DNA of 64,000 bases, from NCBI GenBank assembly GCA_025201765.1, contig MU623410.1, positions 62,001-126,000 on the forward strand. The letters are read 5' to 3'. The translations under genes were made by a program, and so were the position numbers. Source of the DNA: Daldinia sp. FL1419. Its lineage: Eukaryota; Ascomycota; Sordariomycetes; Xylariales; Hypoxylaceae. Positions 11,692-22,613 of this stretch are shown in pieces (within the stretch, counting starts at the first letter, position 1; every line of letters starts with the position of its first letter). The notes beneath the pieces are model-generated. The model made no database searches, was not told where the DNA came from, and saw nothing but the letters and a program-made list of their open reading frames with translations.

Positions 11692-12421
11692 ATGTTTGCG
11701 CTTACGTTGACGGCGGAATTGAACGGGTATATAATATAATAGCAAGTTTACTACTCGGTTCTTGGCTGACATAGGGAGTCGTACAGGGTTACTGACCTCC
11801 GACCCAAAGATACTGCTGAGAATCCATTCTGGTATACCTTCACGGTCCAGTGTACCTCGTGCCGAGAAACACACGGAAAACCGGTTGCAGTCAGTAGATT
11901 TGTAAGAGAGCATCGACTTGGGTTCCTCAAAGAGAGCTACTCGATACTGATTCCATCTATAGGAGACCAACGAATTAAGTGGAAGTAGAGGAGAAGCGAA
12001 CTTCGTATGGAAGTGCAAGAACTGCAAGGTTGGTCTGCATTGCGACTCACCACCTTCATAATAAGCGCGCATATCTCTAACGATTTATTAAAATCTAGCG
12101 GGAGTCCTCTTGCTCGATCAAGACGGCCCCTAAGGCGTACACGCAAAGCGAGCCACCCAAACAACAGTCTATCATCGAGTTTGACTGTCGAGGCTTGGAG
12201 TTTACATCTTTTACCCCAGAGGTAAGCGGGATTTCCGTCTCCTATTGACTTTTCCACCTGGCTAAGCTCGAGGATAGGGAGAATGGCTGGCAGATGGCAT
12301 CGACTCAAATACTAAATTTGAAGGGATCGATCTACAGGAAGGAGAATGGTACGAATATGATGAGAAGGCCAACGATGAAGTCAGCATCAAAGACTTAAAG
12401 TGGGAGATTAAGAGGGCTTAA
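11692..12421 (+). CDS. CXXC zinc-binding protein, UPF0587/DUF866 (human CZIB family)
   Basis: Five exons: 11692-11726, 11787-11901, 11963-12028, 12099-12221 and 12278-12421. Together they encode 160 aa, the usual length of the family. The spliced protein starts MFALTLTAELNGVTDLRP and ends with KANDEVSIKDLKWEIKRA. Two CXXC pairs, QCTSC in exon 2 and KCKNC in exon 3, are the expected zinc ligands. The segment SIIEFDCRGLEFTSFTPE is also characteristic. All introns have GT..AG ends and the phase is kept at every junction. The family is conserved from fungi to humans; its cellular role is not well established, so none is claimed. No exon is long enough to stand out on its own, and two minus-strand frames overlapping it are shadows. 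Confidence 0.93.
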
Positions 12422-12925
12422 AAGCTGTTTTTATAGATAAGCAGGTTGATTCCTAGATACCTCTTATACGAATCCATTCGAGTGAAGGTATCCGCGATTA
12501 CATACCTAGGTACCTAGGGATGCAGTACCTAATCATCATACCATGTAATTCCGCACACTTGGCACGAAGGTATTGTACATGACTTAGTACCTCTTCTTTT
12601 AGTTAACCACTAACGGAGAAATGTGCAACCCGGTTGTGTATAAGAGGCCCGTCATTTGAAAATATGTGCATTCCATCATCATTCTTTATCTTATCGTCTT
12701 ACAGAACAAAAAAAAAAAAGACCAAAGTGCGGGGCAGAGATACCGCATACCCCGATTTATACATATTACTACCATAAATGCAGATGCCTTCGTAATTAAT
12801 GCAATGACAGGTTAAGCATTAAACAAAGCTCAAAAATTCCATGTACAGCCTTCAAGCTCCGCGAATTGGACGCGACCTAAACATCTACAACCAACCAGTT
12901 ACGATCACTCACAATCCCGCCCATC
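12422..12925. other. Intergenic between UPF0587 and SmF genes
   Basis: About 500 bp between two genes on the same strand. Contains ACCTAGGTACCTAGG palindromic repeats around 12504-12530 and an A12 run near 12709. The right end is the presumed SmF promoter. No gene seen. Confidence 0.6.
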
Positions 12926-13461
12926 ATGAGTGTAAGTCAACCCCCAAGCTCCCACGCAGCTCTCCCATCTCCTATTTGGCGTTCAAACTAACTAAATGCA
13001 ATAGTTCGTACCTATCAACCCACGGCCCATGCTGCAAGACCTGTACGTTTCCCAACGAAAACCGCATTCCTCCACTACACATAACCCCCAGACAAAGCGA
13101 CCGTGAGGCTAATACCAAAATGCAGTGTCAACAAGGACATCGTGGTGCGCTTGAAGTGGGGTGAAACCGAGTACCACGGCCGCCTCGTCAGCTCCGACAG
13201 TTATATGAACATCCAGCTTACCAACGCGCAAGAGTTCATCGACCAAAAGTTCACCAGCGACCTAGGCCAGATTCTAATCCGGTGCGTGCTCATCTCCCCA
13301 GACGCGAAGACATAAATCAGACCCTACGTTGCAAGGATCAATGATTGTCGGTTTGTAAAATCGAGGCTAACATATGGAAATCAACATATAGATGTAACAA
13401 CGTGTTATGGATCAAAGCCGCCGACAAAGGCGAGAGTGGCGACGTCAAGATGGGCGAATAG
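12926..13461 (+). CDS. SMX3: Small nuclear ribonucleoprotein SmF
   Basis: Sm-ring subunit F of the spliceosomal U1, U2, U4 and U5 snRNPs. Four exons: 12926-12931, 13005-13042, 13126-13281 and 13392-13461, giving 89 aa. The Sm1 motif (NKDIVVRLKWGETEYHGRL, followed by SSDSYMNIQL) and Sm2 motif (ILIRCNNVLWIKA) are complete. The acidic tail ends GDVKMGE. The first coding exon is only six bases (Met-Ser), followed by GTAAGT; without it the conserved FVPINPRPMLQDL start would lack an initiator. Intron 1 carries CTAACTAA upstream of its acceptor. The call is secure from the motifs and the protein length. Confidence 0.95.
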
Positions 13462-13868
13462 ACGTGGATCAGGGGACGATCAGATAAATGCGGCAGATAT
13501 ATACCCCGATTGGAGTACGGTACCTTGGGAGAAGCAGGTCAAAACGCAGCAGACAGGTCCCGAAAGCAGGAGATATTGCCTATATAACGGCAGTCTGGTT
13601 GCCCGGCCAGACATATAAAACATAATGGAAAGGGCATTACGTCTGGCCATGCTAGTCTTTTTTATTCATTGCGAAAGAGCAGAGTCCGCTCGCCAACTTT
13701 GTAATTCTTGGTAGAGCTTCGTGAGAAAAGAGGTACTGCAAAAATACAACAGCTTTTCCCCAGATTCTATCTCCTATCATTGTAGCTGCTGTCCTTTACA
13801 AAGTAATTGCTTTGTTAGTGTCTTATTCCGCAACTAGTTGGCATCGTATTGCCTTATCTATGAGAAAA
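13462..13868. other. Intergenic: convergent 3' ends of SmF and PRMT5 genes
   Basis: About 400 bp between tail-to-tail genes, so it holds both 3' untranslated ends. A short plus-strand frame overlapping the PRMT5 last exon is a shadow. Nothing else seen. Confidence 0.6.
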
Positions 13869-16462
13869 TCACAAGAGGCAGGCCACTTTCCGGCTGCTGC
13901 ACAAATCCGAACCCCCAACTTTTACCCTTTGAGACGGGCCAACCCACATGAATGTCTCGACCATCCATTCGTACCACACCTTAGCATCATCGGTTTGTCG
14001 CCACATGCTGACTTCCAGTTCAGTGTCCGGCGGGAAATAAAGCGGTTGCTAGGAGCGATCAGTTAGCATATTCATAGTAAAGATCAGTAGAATAGACGTA
14101 CCTTAAGTGGGAAGAAAATCGGGAACCAAGAGATCATATCTTTGCTCTTCCGATCGATCATGTCCGGTAACGTGCTCAATTCGATCTTGTCTGGAATTAC
14201 CTCCCCTTGCTCCTGTTCCTCGCTCGTTCCGTCGGCGGGGGCTCCGCTGGGCGCGTACAGCACCGCCTCAAAATAACCCGCAAGCCCGTGTACGACGCCA
14301 CGGGTACGGCACACGAAAGTGAGGTGACAGTGTCGCGCATTGTGATCGTTGGCGCCAACCGCACCGGCCATGCTACCCCCTCCACCACCCGCTACACCGC
14401 CCGCACGCCGGGCTTCTACTGCGTCCATTGTTGCCTGTGGCAACGGGTGTGCGAATTCCCATGCCTGCTGGAACCGTGGTCGATCAGGGGCTCGCTCCGC
14501 AACAAAGTCTAGCGCAAATAGTCGCACCACCCACGGTGTGTCAAAAGCATCGGATGATGGGGATGAGGCGGCTCGTTGCTTGATATCGGCGTGGATGCGA
14601 GGTGTGGAGATGGGGCTCACATGCGCCGTGTACGATGCCGGGATTGAGATGCCAGATTTCGGTGCTAGCACGTGCTGGATACCGTCTAAACACTCGGGGC
14701 TCAGTTCGTTGTCACCAAATGAACCTAAAAGCTCGGATACCAAGATATCAACTTTCCCGTGGACGGGGCCAGTAGAAGAGGACGAATCGGAGAGCAGCGG
14801 GCCCTTCCAGGCGCGCATGTCTGTCTTGACAACGGTGACACAACCACCCCATACCCGTTCATTTTGCCGTAGCAAGTATACATAAGCATTGGGGTTCTTC
14901 TCGACAGCCCAGACGCGCACCGGGATACCGGTAGACTTGCTAGCCCTCAAGGCACGAGTAACGAGTGGACCACGGCCAGATCCAGCAACCGCTATAACGA
15001 CTTCACCACCAGGAGAAGATGTGGGTTTGCCCTGCGCTGCCCAGTCCCGCAGTGCAGCAGCAATCGCTAACTCATACTGGAAGTACTTGACTGGGTCACC
15101 TTCGAAGACTTCGTACGTGACGGATTCGAGGTTATCCGAAAGCGGTTGTAGCGGTGATTGTAGCCAATCCTGGAAGTTAGTCAATGTAGATTGCTCGAGG
15201 TCACTCAGGGGTTCCTGCTGCCTTTCAAGATGCCGGAGATATGCGGAGTAGGCGTTCTGCCCTTGGGACTTGAGTTTTCCACCGCCATTTGCAGCCTGCT
15301 GCGCAGCCGCCTCGGTGAGGGTTGGGAATTCAGCCGACGTTATCTCCTGGGGGTTAGGGTCTGCTTGCAATTCCGGGCCAACATCGCAGAGTAAAAAGTA
15401 AGGGGCATTCTTCAAACGCATGTATGTAAAAATCATGTCCTGATGGTGGCGGCTAAGCGAAGGATGACCAGTCTTGTTGGTCTGGAACGTCTGGGGACTA
15501 AATGTCAAGTATTGAAGGGGTTCAGAAAACCATCTCGTCTGGAGTTGTTTCTCTGGAAGGACCCGCGGAATTTTGAGAGCTTCAAATTCCTCTAGTTAGC
15601 ACCAACCTGCATACGATTCCTCCGCGATTGGGGGTAGCCATGCTTACCAACAAAGAGCCTAATATCATACTCGCAAACAGAACGGATGATATGCCAAGAA
15701 TCCCAAGAGCTGAAAAGGTCTATTTCCTGTTCCGTATTAGATGTTTGATTCGCATTACCATCCAGCAAAGAAATGAGCGACACGTTCTCCTCTAGACCAG
15801 GTTCACGGTACATAGGGATATGAATGATGACGTTAACTCGAGTACCAATAGAAAATGATTCTTGGATAGCTCGAGCATACTGCGCAATGCCTTGGCCATT
15901 ACCGGTCTTTACTGAGTCTTCTCTAGGACCCGGAATTATAATGCTCCTCGCCCCGCAGAAATTAGCATAAGCAACTTCGAGATTCAAGACTTGTCTCGAA
16001 ATGCTAGAAACAACATGGTTAGGAGAGCATAAGTCTATCCAAGGGCTAGAGTAGGCCACAAGTCCACTCGTATAGGTGCCCGGGTAGAGGGTAGTGTCCT
16101 CGGTCGTTAAGGGAGGAACCACAGGGTCAAGAATGGAGCCGGCCTTCTCATTATACCTGGGATCCGATAGGCTTGCCTTTACCAACTCCACGACACGCTG
16201 ATGAAAAGTCTCATTCGTGATTGGAGTCGTGACGAAGCTGAACTGTGAATTTATAAGCCTTGCTGTATATTCAAGATATATAGATATACTCTAGACGCTG
16301 ACCACTTACGCCAGCATTCAAGACTTGACCGTATTGCAAATCGGTTAAGGTCTCTGATCTTGTCGAATCATGTTGACCAATGTAAAAAGTTGGGCGGATA
16401 TCGTTGTAGTCATCAGACTCCTGGTCTATATGGTCCATATGGTCCATATATTCTTGTGACAT
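13869..16462 (-). CDS. skb1: Type II protein arginine methyltransferase PRMT5 (Skb1/Hsl7)
   Basis: Transfers methyl groups from S-adenosylmethionine to make symmetric dimethylarginine on targets such as Sm proteins and histones. Four exons: 16462-16310, 16242-15648, 15591-14102 and 14048-13869, giving 805 aa. The N-terminal half is the PRMT5 TIM-barrel (for example LVAYSSPWIDLCSPN and SWHIIRSVCEYDIRLF). The Rossmann part begins near YEVFEGDPVKYFQYE, which keeps the PRMT5-specific Phe. Motif I AVAGSGRGPLV lies near residue 450 and the double-E loop SELLGSFGDNE near 533. The last exon supplies the beta-barrel end (QPLYFPPDTELEVSMWR). Intron 2 is 56 nt with GCTAAC just before its acceptor. The first exon encodes a short MDHMDH repeat matching a tandem nonamer in the DNA. 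The substrate gene SmF is the convergent neighbour, probably by coincidence. Confidence 0.95.
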
Positions 16463-17476
16463 GGTGAAGATGATTTGTTTGTCTATACGGTGTCTATGCC
16501 GTACCTATGCTGTCTAAGGTACGCGCTGTCCGAGTGCTGAAAGAACCCCTGTCAATGCGCTTTTATAGGTGCTTGGGTGAAATACTATATGTAAATTTTG
16601 ATGGTAGCACCTCAAAACGCAAAGAGGGGGACTCTAGAGTTAATGATATAATGAGATGTGCGCCGTGTCAAGAATCCATTACGATATAAAGTGACAGAAA
16701 TGTCGAGGAGATGATTGAGGAATCCAAACCTGTTGGGAGAGCTCACTTTTTACCTGAGGAAAAATGCATCGCAATATACTTAATTCTAGTGTGTGGTATG
16801 ATTGGTGTATCAAACGGATTCGGTCTACCTAAAATACAGAGGGAGAGAGAAAAAAAAAAAAAAAAAAAAGAGTGATTGCATCTGAGAAGATTCAAAGCGT
16901 TCATTGGTCCGGTAGTACCTAGTAGTTAGTCCCGATGTAGGTATCATGGTAATGCCTAAACTACAAGTTGGGTAGCTTAAGTTTCGTACCTAATTGAATC
17001 TGAAAATGGTAGGTATCACGTTCTATAACTAGGTACCTATTCATAATATCGAAGGCAGCATCAACTGAAACCAGGGTTGAATATGTGAAATCCGTAAGGA
17101 AATCTACTCGAGAATTATTTCTTCCCTCAAGTTGATTAAAAAGTTAGAAGCGTCTGCATGCATATCAAAATTATAAAGGCGCGAAAGAAGCAGATAGGTA
17201 GGTACTTGGATACTTATTTATCAATCATGTGATCAAGCCCTTTAGATCAGGCCCAGAGGTACATACTAATGTATACGGGTGCCCACATGGATGTACCTAG
17301 GAGGTTAGGTTCCATAGGTACCTTTTGAAGGTACATGTATCCAGGTATTGTATTTAGACGCGCCCAGAATTCACCCCACCTTCTGAGCTTCTTCCCAGCT
17401 CTTATTTATTACCTTTACCATACGTTCCAATAGGTTGCCCCTCGTTGAGGTTTCTATACTCCTAAATTCCTACAAG
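16463..17476. promoter_or_regulatory. Divergent promoter region (PRMT5 / prefoldin 4)
   Basis: About 1 kb between divergent genes. It contains an A20 run, ACCTA/TAGGT repeats at 16910-17040 and 17200-17350, and no supported gene. Both core promoters should lie here, though I see no clear TATA box. Confidence 0.5.
16850..16869. repeat. A20 homopolymer
   Basis: Uninterrupted A run preceded by a GA-rich stretch, in the divergent promoter region. Confidence 0.9.
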
Positions 17477-18115
17477 ATGAATAGGCGCATGGTTTGTACC
17501 CCAAAGCTTCCAGTCTGCTGGACTTTCAATATGCTAACCCTTGTTTTCCCATGTTAGCTCACCAAAGAAGATGAAGCAGCCGGCGACGAGGTTGAGGTGC
17601 GCCGCGAAGACCAAGACAAGATCAACAAGTTCAGTCGCCTACACCAACGTGAACTAAATCTGGAGGACGAGCTTAAAGCCAAGAATGTATGAGAAATTAG
17701 TTGTTTACCTGGCTTAGTACGTTATTCGTACTGACGGGGGACACGATACAGAAGGAGAAAGAAGAACTCGAAGATGTTACCACTGAGCTTGAACTCGCGG
17801 ACGAAGATGACAAAGTGCCGTAAGCAATCCCGATGGGAATAAAATGTCCAAAATCCGAGATAATTTATATGAGGCTTAGTAGGACTCTAGCTTCAACGTA
17901 GCTGACGATATGTCTGGTACAGATATAAGATTGGCGATGCCTTTTTCCATCTACCGCTCCCACAGGCTCAAGAATTATTAGCATCATCAACTACAAAAAT
18001 GGAGGAAGAAGTATCGGCACTCGAAGAAAAGCTTAGTACAGTAAAGGACGAGATGACACAGCTGAAAGTTGAGCTTTATGCGCGATTTGGCCGCAGTATC
18101 AACCTCGAAACCTAG
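17477..18115 (+). CDS. GIM3: Prefoldin subunit 4
   Basis: Beta-type subunit of the hexameric prefoldin chaperone, which hands nascent actin and tubulin to the CCT chaperonin in the cytosol. Four exons: 17477-17491, 17558-17686, 17752-17819 and 17923-18115, giving 134 aa. The product begins MNRRMLTKEDEAAGDEVE and continues with REDQDKINKFSRLHQREL, forming the first coiled-coil helix. The beta-hairpin core YKIGDAFFHLPLPQAQ and a C-terminal helix follow, ending LYARFGRSINLET. Length and layout match the family. The first exon is 15 nt and its donor is the less common GTTTGT; intron 1 has GCTAAC before its acceptor. An unspliced reading gives no long frame at all. Another tubulin-folding gene, Alf1, lies at 54.6 kb but is not linked. 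Confidence 0.95.
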
Positions 18116-19165
18116 TACTGTCATACCAATCACAATATGAATAAACCTACACCGGGATTATATAACGCCAGTAGGAATTTTCTTGCAAACTTAATTGTCT
18201 TGTTACTCAGGCAAGTCTCGCGATGGTCGTTTCATACCGACCGAACTTCTTAGTATTGCTACCTAGTATTGATAAAAATATAACTAACTATCCTCAAGTA
18301 AACCTATACGATAGCTGTCTACACAGCTAGATAGCAACGGAGCCCTAGATGAAAGCTGTCTGTTAATAATCTTCGTAGGCAACGACTCTAGGCTTCACGA
18401 GATTGCAGACTCGTTATATCAATACCCGTATCGTCCTGGTCGCCCCCTTCGTCTCATTGCCTGCGTAAGGTATATAGGTCTGATCACGCTCAGAATATCT
18501 TAATTTTAGTACTTATCATAACCCGTAAGACCATAACCTAGAGGATCATGATTACGTCGGTTCAATAATTATATGCTAATACAATGTGAATTGTCGAAAA
18601 GAAAGTCATCATGTTATTACAAAGAACTGTCAGCATATGTTATCCATCTAGAAGACTCTTTGTGATCCTTAAGGGTGGCCCCACTCCTTCGGACGAAACT
18701 GAGGTTTCCGTACTACTCCGTCAAGCACATCTCCTACTCAAGTCGGCCAGTCATTAAATTCGAACTCGGGGCTCGCTAGGCCAAGTCGCGTGTGTCTAGT
18801 TCGTACTGGATGATTCAAATGCCATGCCACATAGACGAAAATAGACGTGGATACGCCATATTTTCGTATTACTATGCACACAACAATGATCATACGAAAT
18901 AGTCCCGATATGATTTGTTTAGCAACAGCAGGTAAGTGAGCATGCAGCTTCATTTCTCTCCAACTGTTTTAGCACAATCATGCGTCTATGGAAGATGATA
19001 TTGTTTACATCTATTCTGCCAGCAATACTTAAACGCTTAACGCCCTTTCTTCTATAGCATATGTCCGGGCCACGCCAATCATATGAATGCCGAGTCAAAT
19101 AATATACGCCGACACTTCTTTTATCACCTATTGCGAGAATTTTACCTATATCGATCGTCTACAGA
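18116..19165. other. Intergenic, AT-rich, no gene seen
   Basis: About 1 kb downstream of prefoldin 4. A minus-strand frame at 18738-18953 has a hydrophobic stretch but no support. A plus-strand ATG at 18980 opens 25 codons resembling a signal anchor (MRLWKMILFTSILPAIL), followed by a stop. I could not splice it convincingly to the next gene. Confidence 0.5.
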
Positions 19166-20446
19166 ATGTCTCCGCACGGCGATTTCCTCCGGGAGAAGCT
19201 AAGCTCTGCAGAAGATATCACTCCTCTTAACAAACCATTATTCATCTGGGATAACAAGCGTGGTAGATCGCCTACGGAGTACCTAAAAAAGTGCAAAGTG
19301 TCCAACGAGATCCCGTTTGGCTACGATGTCGCGACATGGCGACAGAAATTTTTTAATAACGGGGTTGCGAAGCTCCCATTTCCTTTCCGAACGGAGCCAG
19401 AAATCCGGTCCTATAAGCCTGATGCGCCAACCATGGTACTCCTATTCTATCCTAGGCCCGACCAAGATGAAGCCAGACCAATCCATAGAACCGACTCGTA
19501 CATTCGGCGGATAGAGCGGATCGCTGATATGAAGCAACAGACGATCATCTACGTACCCCCTGAACTGAAGAGTACTGTCCAAAGTATGCGCGATGATATC
19601 TATTGGTACGTTATCGACGATTATCCAACGATCTGGGACATGCCAAACAATGCGTATCAGAAGGAAAACTTCACGACCAAGCAACCGGCGCTCTTTACAC
19701 AATTCGATGGGTATACCGATGCGGACGGGGAGCTGAAGCCCGAGCCACGATATAATCGCCCACACCATAGCGCCGTGTGTAACGCCAAGGCATTCATCAT
19801 GTACGACGCTGTCTTGCGTAATCCATTTGGTTCGGACAGGTGGATGTATGTAGACGCCGGATTCCTCTTTGACGATGGCCCCAAGGACGACACGGGCATA
19901 GTTTGGGGAGACCTCTTTCGCAACGGCCTTGATACGGATAAATTCAAGCGAGCTATCTCCATGTCTCGCAACACCGGAGTAGTCATGGGCGAATACGCCC
20001 ACACTTCTGGGTGTCCGACCCTCGACGACGACTGCTGGGTCGACCCCCGGAGATCGTGGCGTGCACGACAGTTCATCGCGCAGGTATACGTGGGCAACTC
20101 TCTTGGTATGCTAAACTACAGCACGCGCTTCATGCAAACTGTAGACGACATGGACGCATGCGGGTTCTATACGGGCCGCGAGGAGCTCGTAGTTGCGTTC
20201 GTCGCGCTGCGGTACCCGAACACTGTCTTCTCGGTGCCGTTCTTCCGACTCCCGAAGGTTTTGGATTACCCGTGGCAGTTCCCGATGAAATTTGTTTTTA
20301 GCGGAGTGGGAGGCCGTGAGTCTGTCCCTCCTATCGTCGATCCTATCAGGACTCTGTACTATAATGATTATGCCCCGAGACGACCGGATATGACGGCCGA
20401 GGGCATTTATAAGAAGCCTGGTGTAGAGGAATGGACCGTCGGTTAG
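19166..20446 (+). CDS. HtrL/YibB-like protein (putative glycan-related enzyme)
   Basis: Single open frame of 426 aa. The central part (about residues 200-240) reads CNAKAFIMYDAVLRNPFG then DRWMYVDAGFLF. This is the pattern of the bacterial HtrL/YibB family: residues choosing a nucleotide-sugar-like pocket, then an acidic Asp-Ala-Gly turn as in the DxD region of glycosyltransferases. A Cys pair (GCPTLDDDCW) and a Tyr/Phe-rich C-terminal half follow. YibB-type proteins are linked to lipopolysaccharide or capsule glycan loci in bacteria; the exact reaction is not established, and none is claimed here. No signal peptide or membrane anchor is visible at the chosen Met. The ATG lies one base after an acceptor-like CTACAG, so an upstream exon with a signal anchor cannot be excluded. 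Family call is from memory of motif pattern and needs a profile search. Confidence 0.5.
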   Translation: MSPHGDFLREKLSSAEDITPLNKPLFIWDNKRGRSPTEYLKKCKVSNEIPFGYDVATWRQKFFNNGVAKLPFPFRTEPEIRSYKPDAPTMVLLFYPRPDQDEARPIHRTDSYIRRIERIADMKQQTIIYVPPELKSTVQSMRDDIYWYVIDDYPTIWDMPNNAYQKENFTTKQPALFTQFDGYTDADGELKPEPRYNRPHHSAVCNAKAFIMYDAVLRNPFGSDRWMYVDAGFLFDDGPKDDTGIVWGDLFRNGLDTDKFKRAISMSRNTGVVMGEYAHTSGCPTLDDDCWVDPRRSWRARQFIAQVYVGNSLGMLNYSTRFMQTVDDMDACGFYTGREELVVAFVALRYPNTVFSVPFFRLPKVLDYPWQFPMKFVFSGVGGRESVPPIVDPIRTLYYNDYAPRRPDMTAEGIYKKPGVEEWTVG

Positions 20447-20808
20447 TTTAGCTTGTAAGGCCATGAAAAGATGAATACTTCGATAATGATAGAGAAGTAG
20501 AAATGTACTAATACGAAGACATTAACCTACATTATGCCTTGATGTAACTTAGAGATTGTGCAAACTACCGAGGGTCAGCACGATGTGTTCTTTTATTTAC
20601 AGTCGGAGATTACAATGACCCTGTGCAAACTGATACGAAAACACTCAGAATTTACTGTCGCATGTAAAAGATGGACCCAGAGAACCGGTACAACGTATTC
20701 TGTTCTTGAGGACATTATACCACACCGTATTACTAAATCCTCTCTTCCTTTCGGCGTGTTGTCTTCCCATTCTAGGCGCCTAGCTCCCGGGTATGTGTAG
20801 TAGGCCGC
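20447..20808. other. Intergenic: convergent 3' ends
   Basis: About 360 bp between tail-to-tail genes. Nothing recognisable; a short plus-strand frame here has no support. Confidence 0.6.
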
Positions 20809-21420
20809 TTAGCGACCGCATTGACCAGAGACGAATTGGAAAGACACCTCATTAGGGGGGATTTCCAATCCACAACGACCATCCGCCCGGCAGGTACCGT
20901 CGAATGTGCCATCGGTGCACGCTTGACCTTCGACCGAGGCCGTGTTACCACCGTCTTCGTCGTCGGTATCGTTGTCGCCTGCGATACTGTCATCGTCATC
21001 TACCGAACCAACACTTTCGTCATCGGGAATTCCATCGTCGGTACCATCGTCGGAAAGTCCGTCATCGGTACCGTCATTAGAAGCGGTGTCGTCGTCGACA
21101 GCATTGTTGCCCTTGTTGCCGAAAAGGTTTCCAAAGGCTCCCCCGTTGTTGGCAGCGACACCACACTGTCCCGAAACGAACTGGAAGGACAATTCATTCG
21201 GGGGTATCTCTAATCCGCAACGGCCGTCGGCTCTACATGTGCCGTCAAAGGTACCGTCAGTGCATGCCTGACCCTCGACGGAAGATGCTTGACGTGTTGC
21301 CAAGGGCACTATGAAATGTTAGTAAAAACGGATCTTTCGTATGCCGAGATTTGGCTTACCTGCAACGGCGCCGTTGGCAACAAGGCCGACAAGGAGAAGG
21401 GAGGCGGCAGTGAGCTGCAT
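20809..21420 (-). CDS. Small secreted cysteine-rich protein with two near-identical repeats
   Basis: Two exons, 21420-21360 and 21308-20809, encode 186 aa. Exon 1 is a clean signal peptide (MQLTAASLLLVGLVANGAVA) and the intron sits right at its end. The mature part has two 40-residue repeats (VEGQACTDGTFDGTCRADGR, continuing CGLEIPPNE to SGQCG), each with four cysteines. Between them lies an acidic linker of 75 residues rich in Asp, Gly, Thr and Ser. The repeats differ at one residue (Leu/Val). Secreted, cysteine-rich and duplicated, it fits the general profile of fungal secreted effectors or cell-surface/antimicrobial proteins, but I do not recognise a named family and claim no activity. Codons of the two repeats differ almost everywhere at silent positions. 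A TATA-like sequence lies about 190 bp upstream. Confidence 0.85.
20815..20934 (-). repeat. Second 40-codon repeat of the secreted protein
   Basis: Encodes VEGQACTDGT to SGQCG. It matches the first repeat at 39 of 40 residues but uses a different synonymous codon at about 28 positions. It is followed by CGC and the stop. Confidence 0.9.
21160..21279 (-). repeat. First 40-codon repeat of the secreted protein
   Basis: Partner of the repeat at the C-terminus. The one amino-acid difference is Leu here against Val there. Confidence 0.9.
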
Positions 21421-22613
21421 CTTGAAGAGTGTATCGAAGAGTATTATCGAGTAACGTGTGAGAGACGGGAATAGGCGAAAAGATAGAGGAAGTAAATAAT
21501 AATACGGTGTTTAAGATGTGGCCGGCACAAAAAAGAATAGAACAAGTTGTTGAACTGAGAATTGAGTTGCAGCTGAGGAACTCGAACCTGAATATCGGGG
21601 AGAATACATGATTATATATAGGCGTGCTTTTCGTTGAGGCTACCCGCGACTGCCGAGCCAACGAATTATCAATGGCTCATTATTAGTGCTAGTATGGTGA
21701 AGCTGTAACACAACCCCTTCCCCGTTGAGCCCCCGGTAGTCGGCACTTGGAAGAGCTGGGCGTGATGGTATCGCCAGTTTCGTCTCACATCGATAGGGCC
21801 AAGACTTAGGTACCTCTTAAACGACTAACGTAGGACGATCTGCTCTTCCGTACAGGGGTCTTTAATTATCTAAACAAGACAGCACATCATCCCATTGATC
21901 TCCAAATGTTAGGTGGTCTGAGTTGCTTCTACCGTCATCATCGTCGCTGTATAAAAGATTGGAATACGATGCCCTCTAAGATCTAACCATAAGCTGTTGT
22001 AGCCATCTAGTATATCCAGTATCCGATGAACAATAATTCACTGAGATGAAAATGTGAATCTTATTAACAGACTTGTGGGTAAAGTTCAACAATACCCCGG
22101 TAGCTGAACCCCGTGTTTGTCCCCATATTGCCCAGATGTTTCGGAAACTAAGCGCGCCGCCAAGCTGTTTGAGCAGGTAATCTACATACGAGGTAGCAAC
22201 GATATAGCGCTAGGTTTCTCTCTGTCAATATCGCTCGATTTTAAGTCTTGGTGTCAAATATAGATACCATGCGCTCATTTAGGAGCAATACGAAAAGTCC
22301 AAATTTACGTATTCGTAATATGCATCTCCTTATATTCCAGCGGTAGGTCAGTGCGACAAATTGCAGTTCAATTTGCGTTTGGTAGGTACCTCCTTACGCC
22401 GAATCACGCTCGAACCTTTCCTCGTCGGTTATCGAGGATGCCATCAGCTGGGCCTCAACTGCTACCGGATCTTTTATTTCTCTTTTTACCTTTTGCGGCC
22501 TGAGGATATGGTCCATAATATTGCGGACTTCCCGGGTGTGAATAGCGGACTGTGATACAATTAGTACCTATCTACCTAATTATATTCATGATTGACTAGG
22601 TGGGTGGTTCTTA
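21421..22613. other. Intergenic, gene-poor
   Basis: Apart from the TATA-like box this 1.2 kb holds no supported feature. It includes the promoter side of the secreted-protein gene and the region where the missing C-terminal part of the decayed transporter should be; I could not find that part in any frame. Confidence 0.55.
21611..21620 (-). promoter_or_regulatory. TATA-like box of the secreted-protein gene
   Basis: The minus strand reads TATATATAAT, about 190 bp upstream of the start codon. No other box of this quality lies between it and the ATG, so it is the likely core promoter; the leader would be about 150-160 nt. Confidence 0.45.

Noticed and set aside
11647..12308. Two minus-strand frames of 141 and 123 codons
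   Set aside because: They lie antisense to the five-exon UPF0587 gene, whose spliced product matches a conserved family; the frames have no motif.
18738..18953. Minus-strand frame with a hydrophobic stretch
   Set aside because: No homology pattern, no splice structure, and a composition typical of the surrounding AT-rich intergenic DNA.
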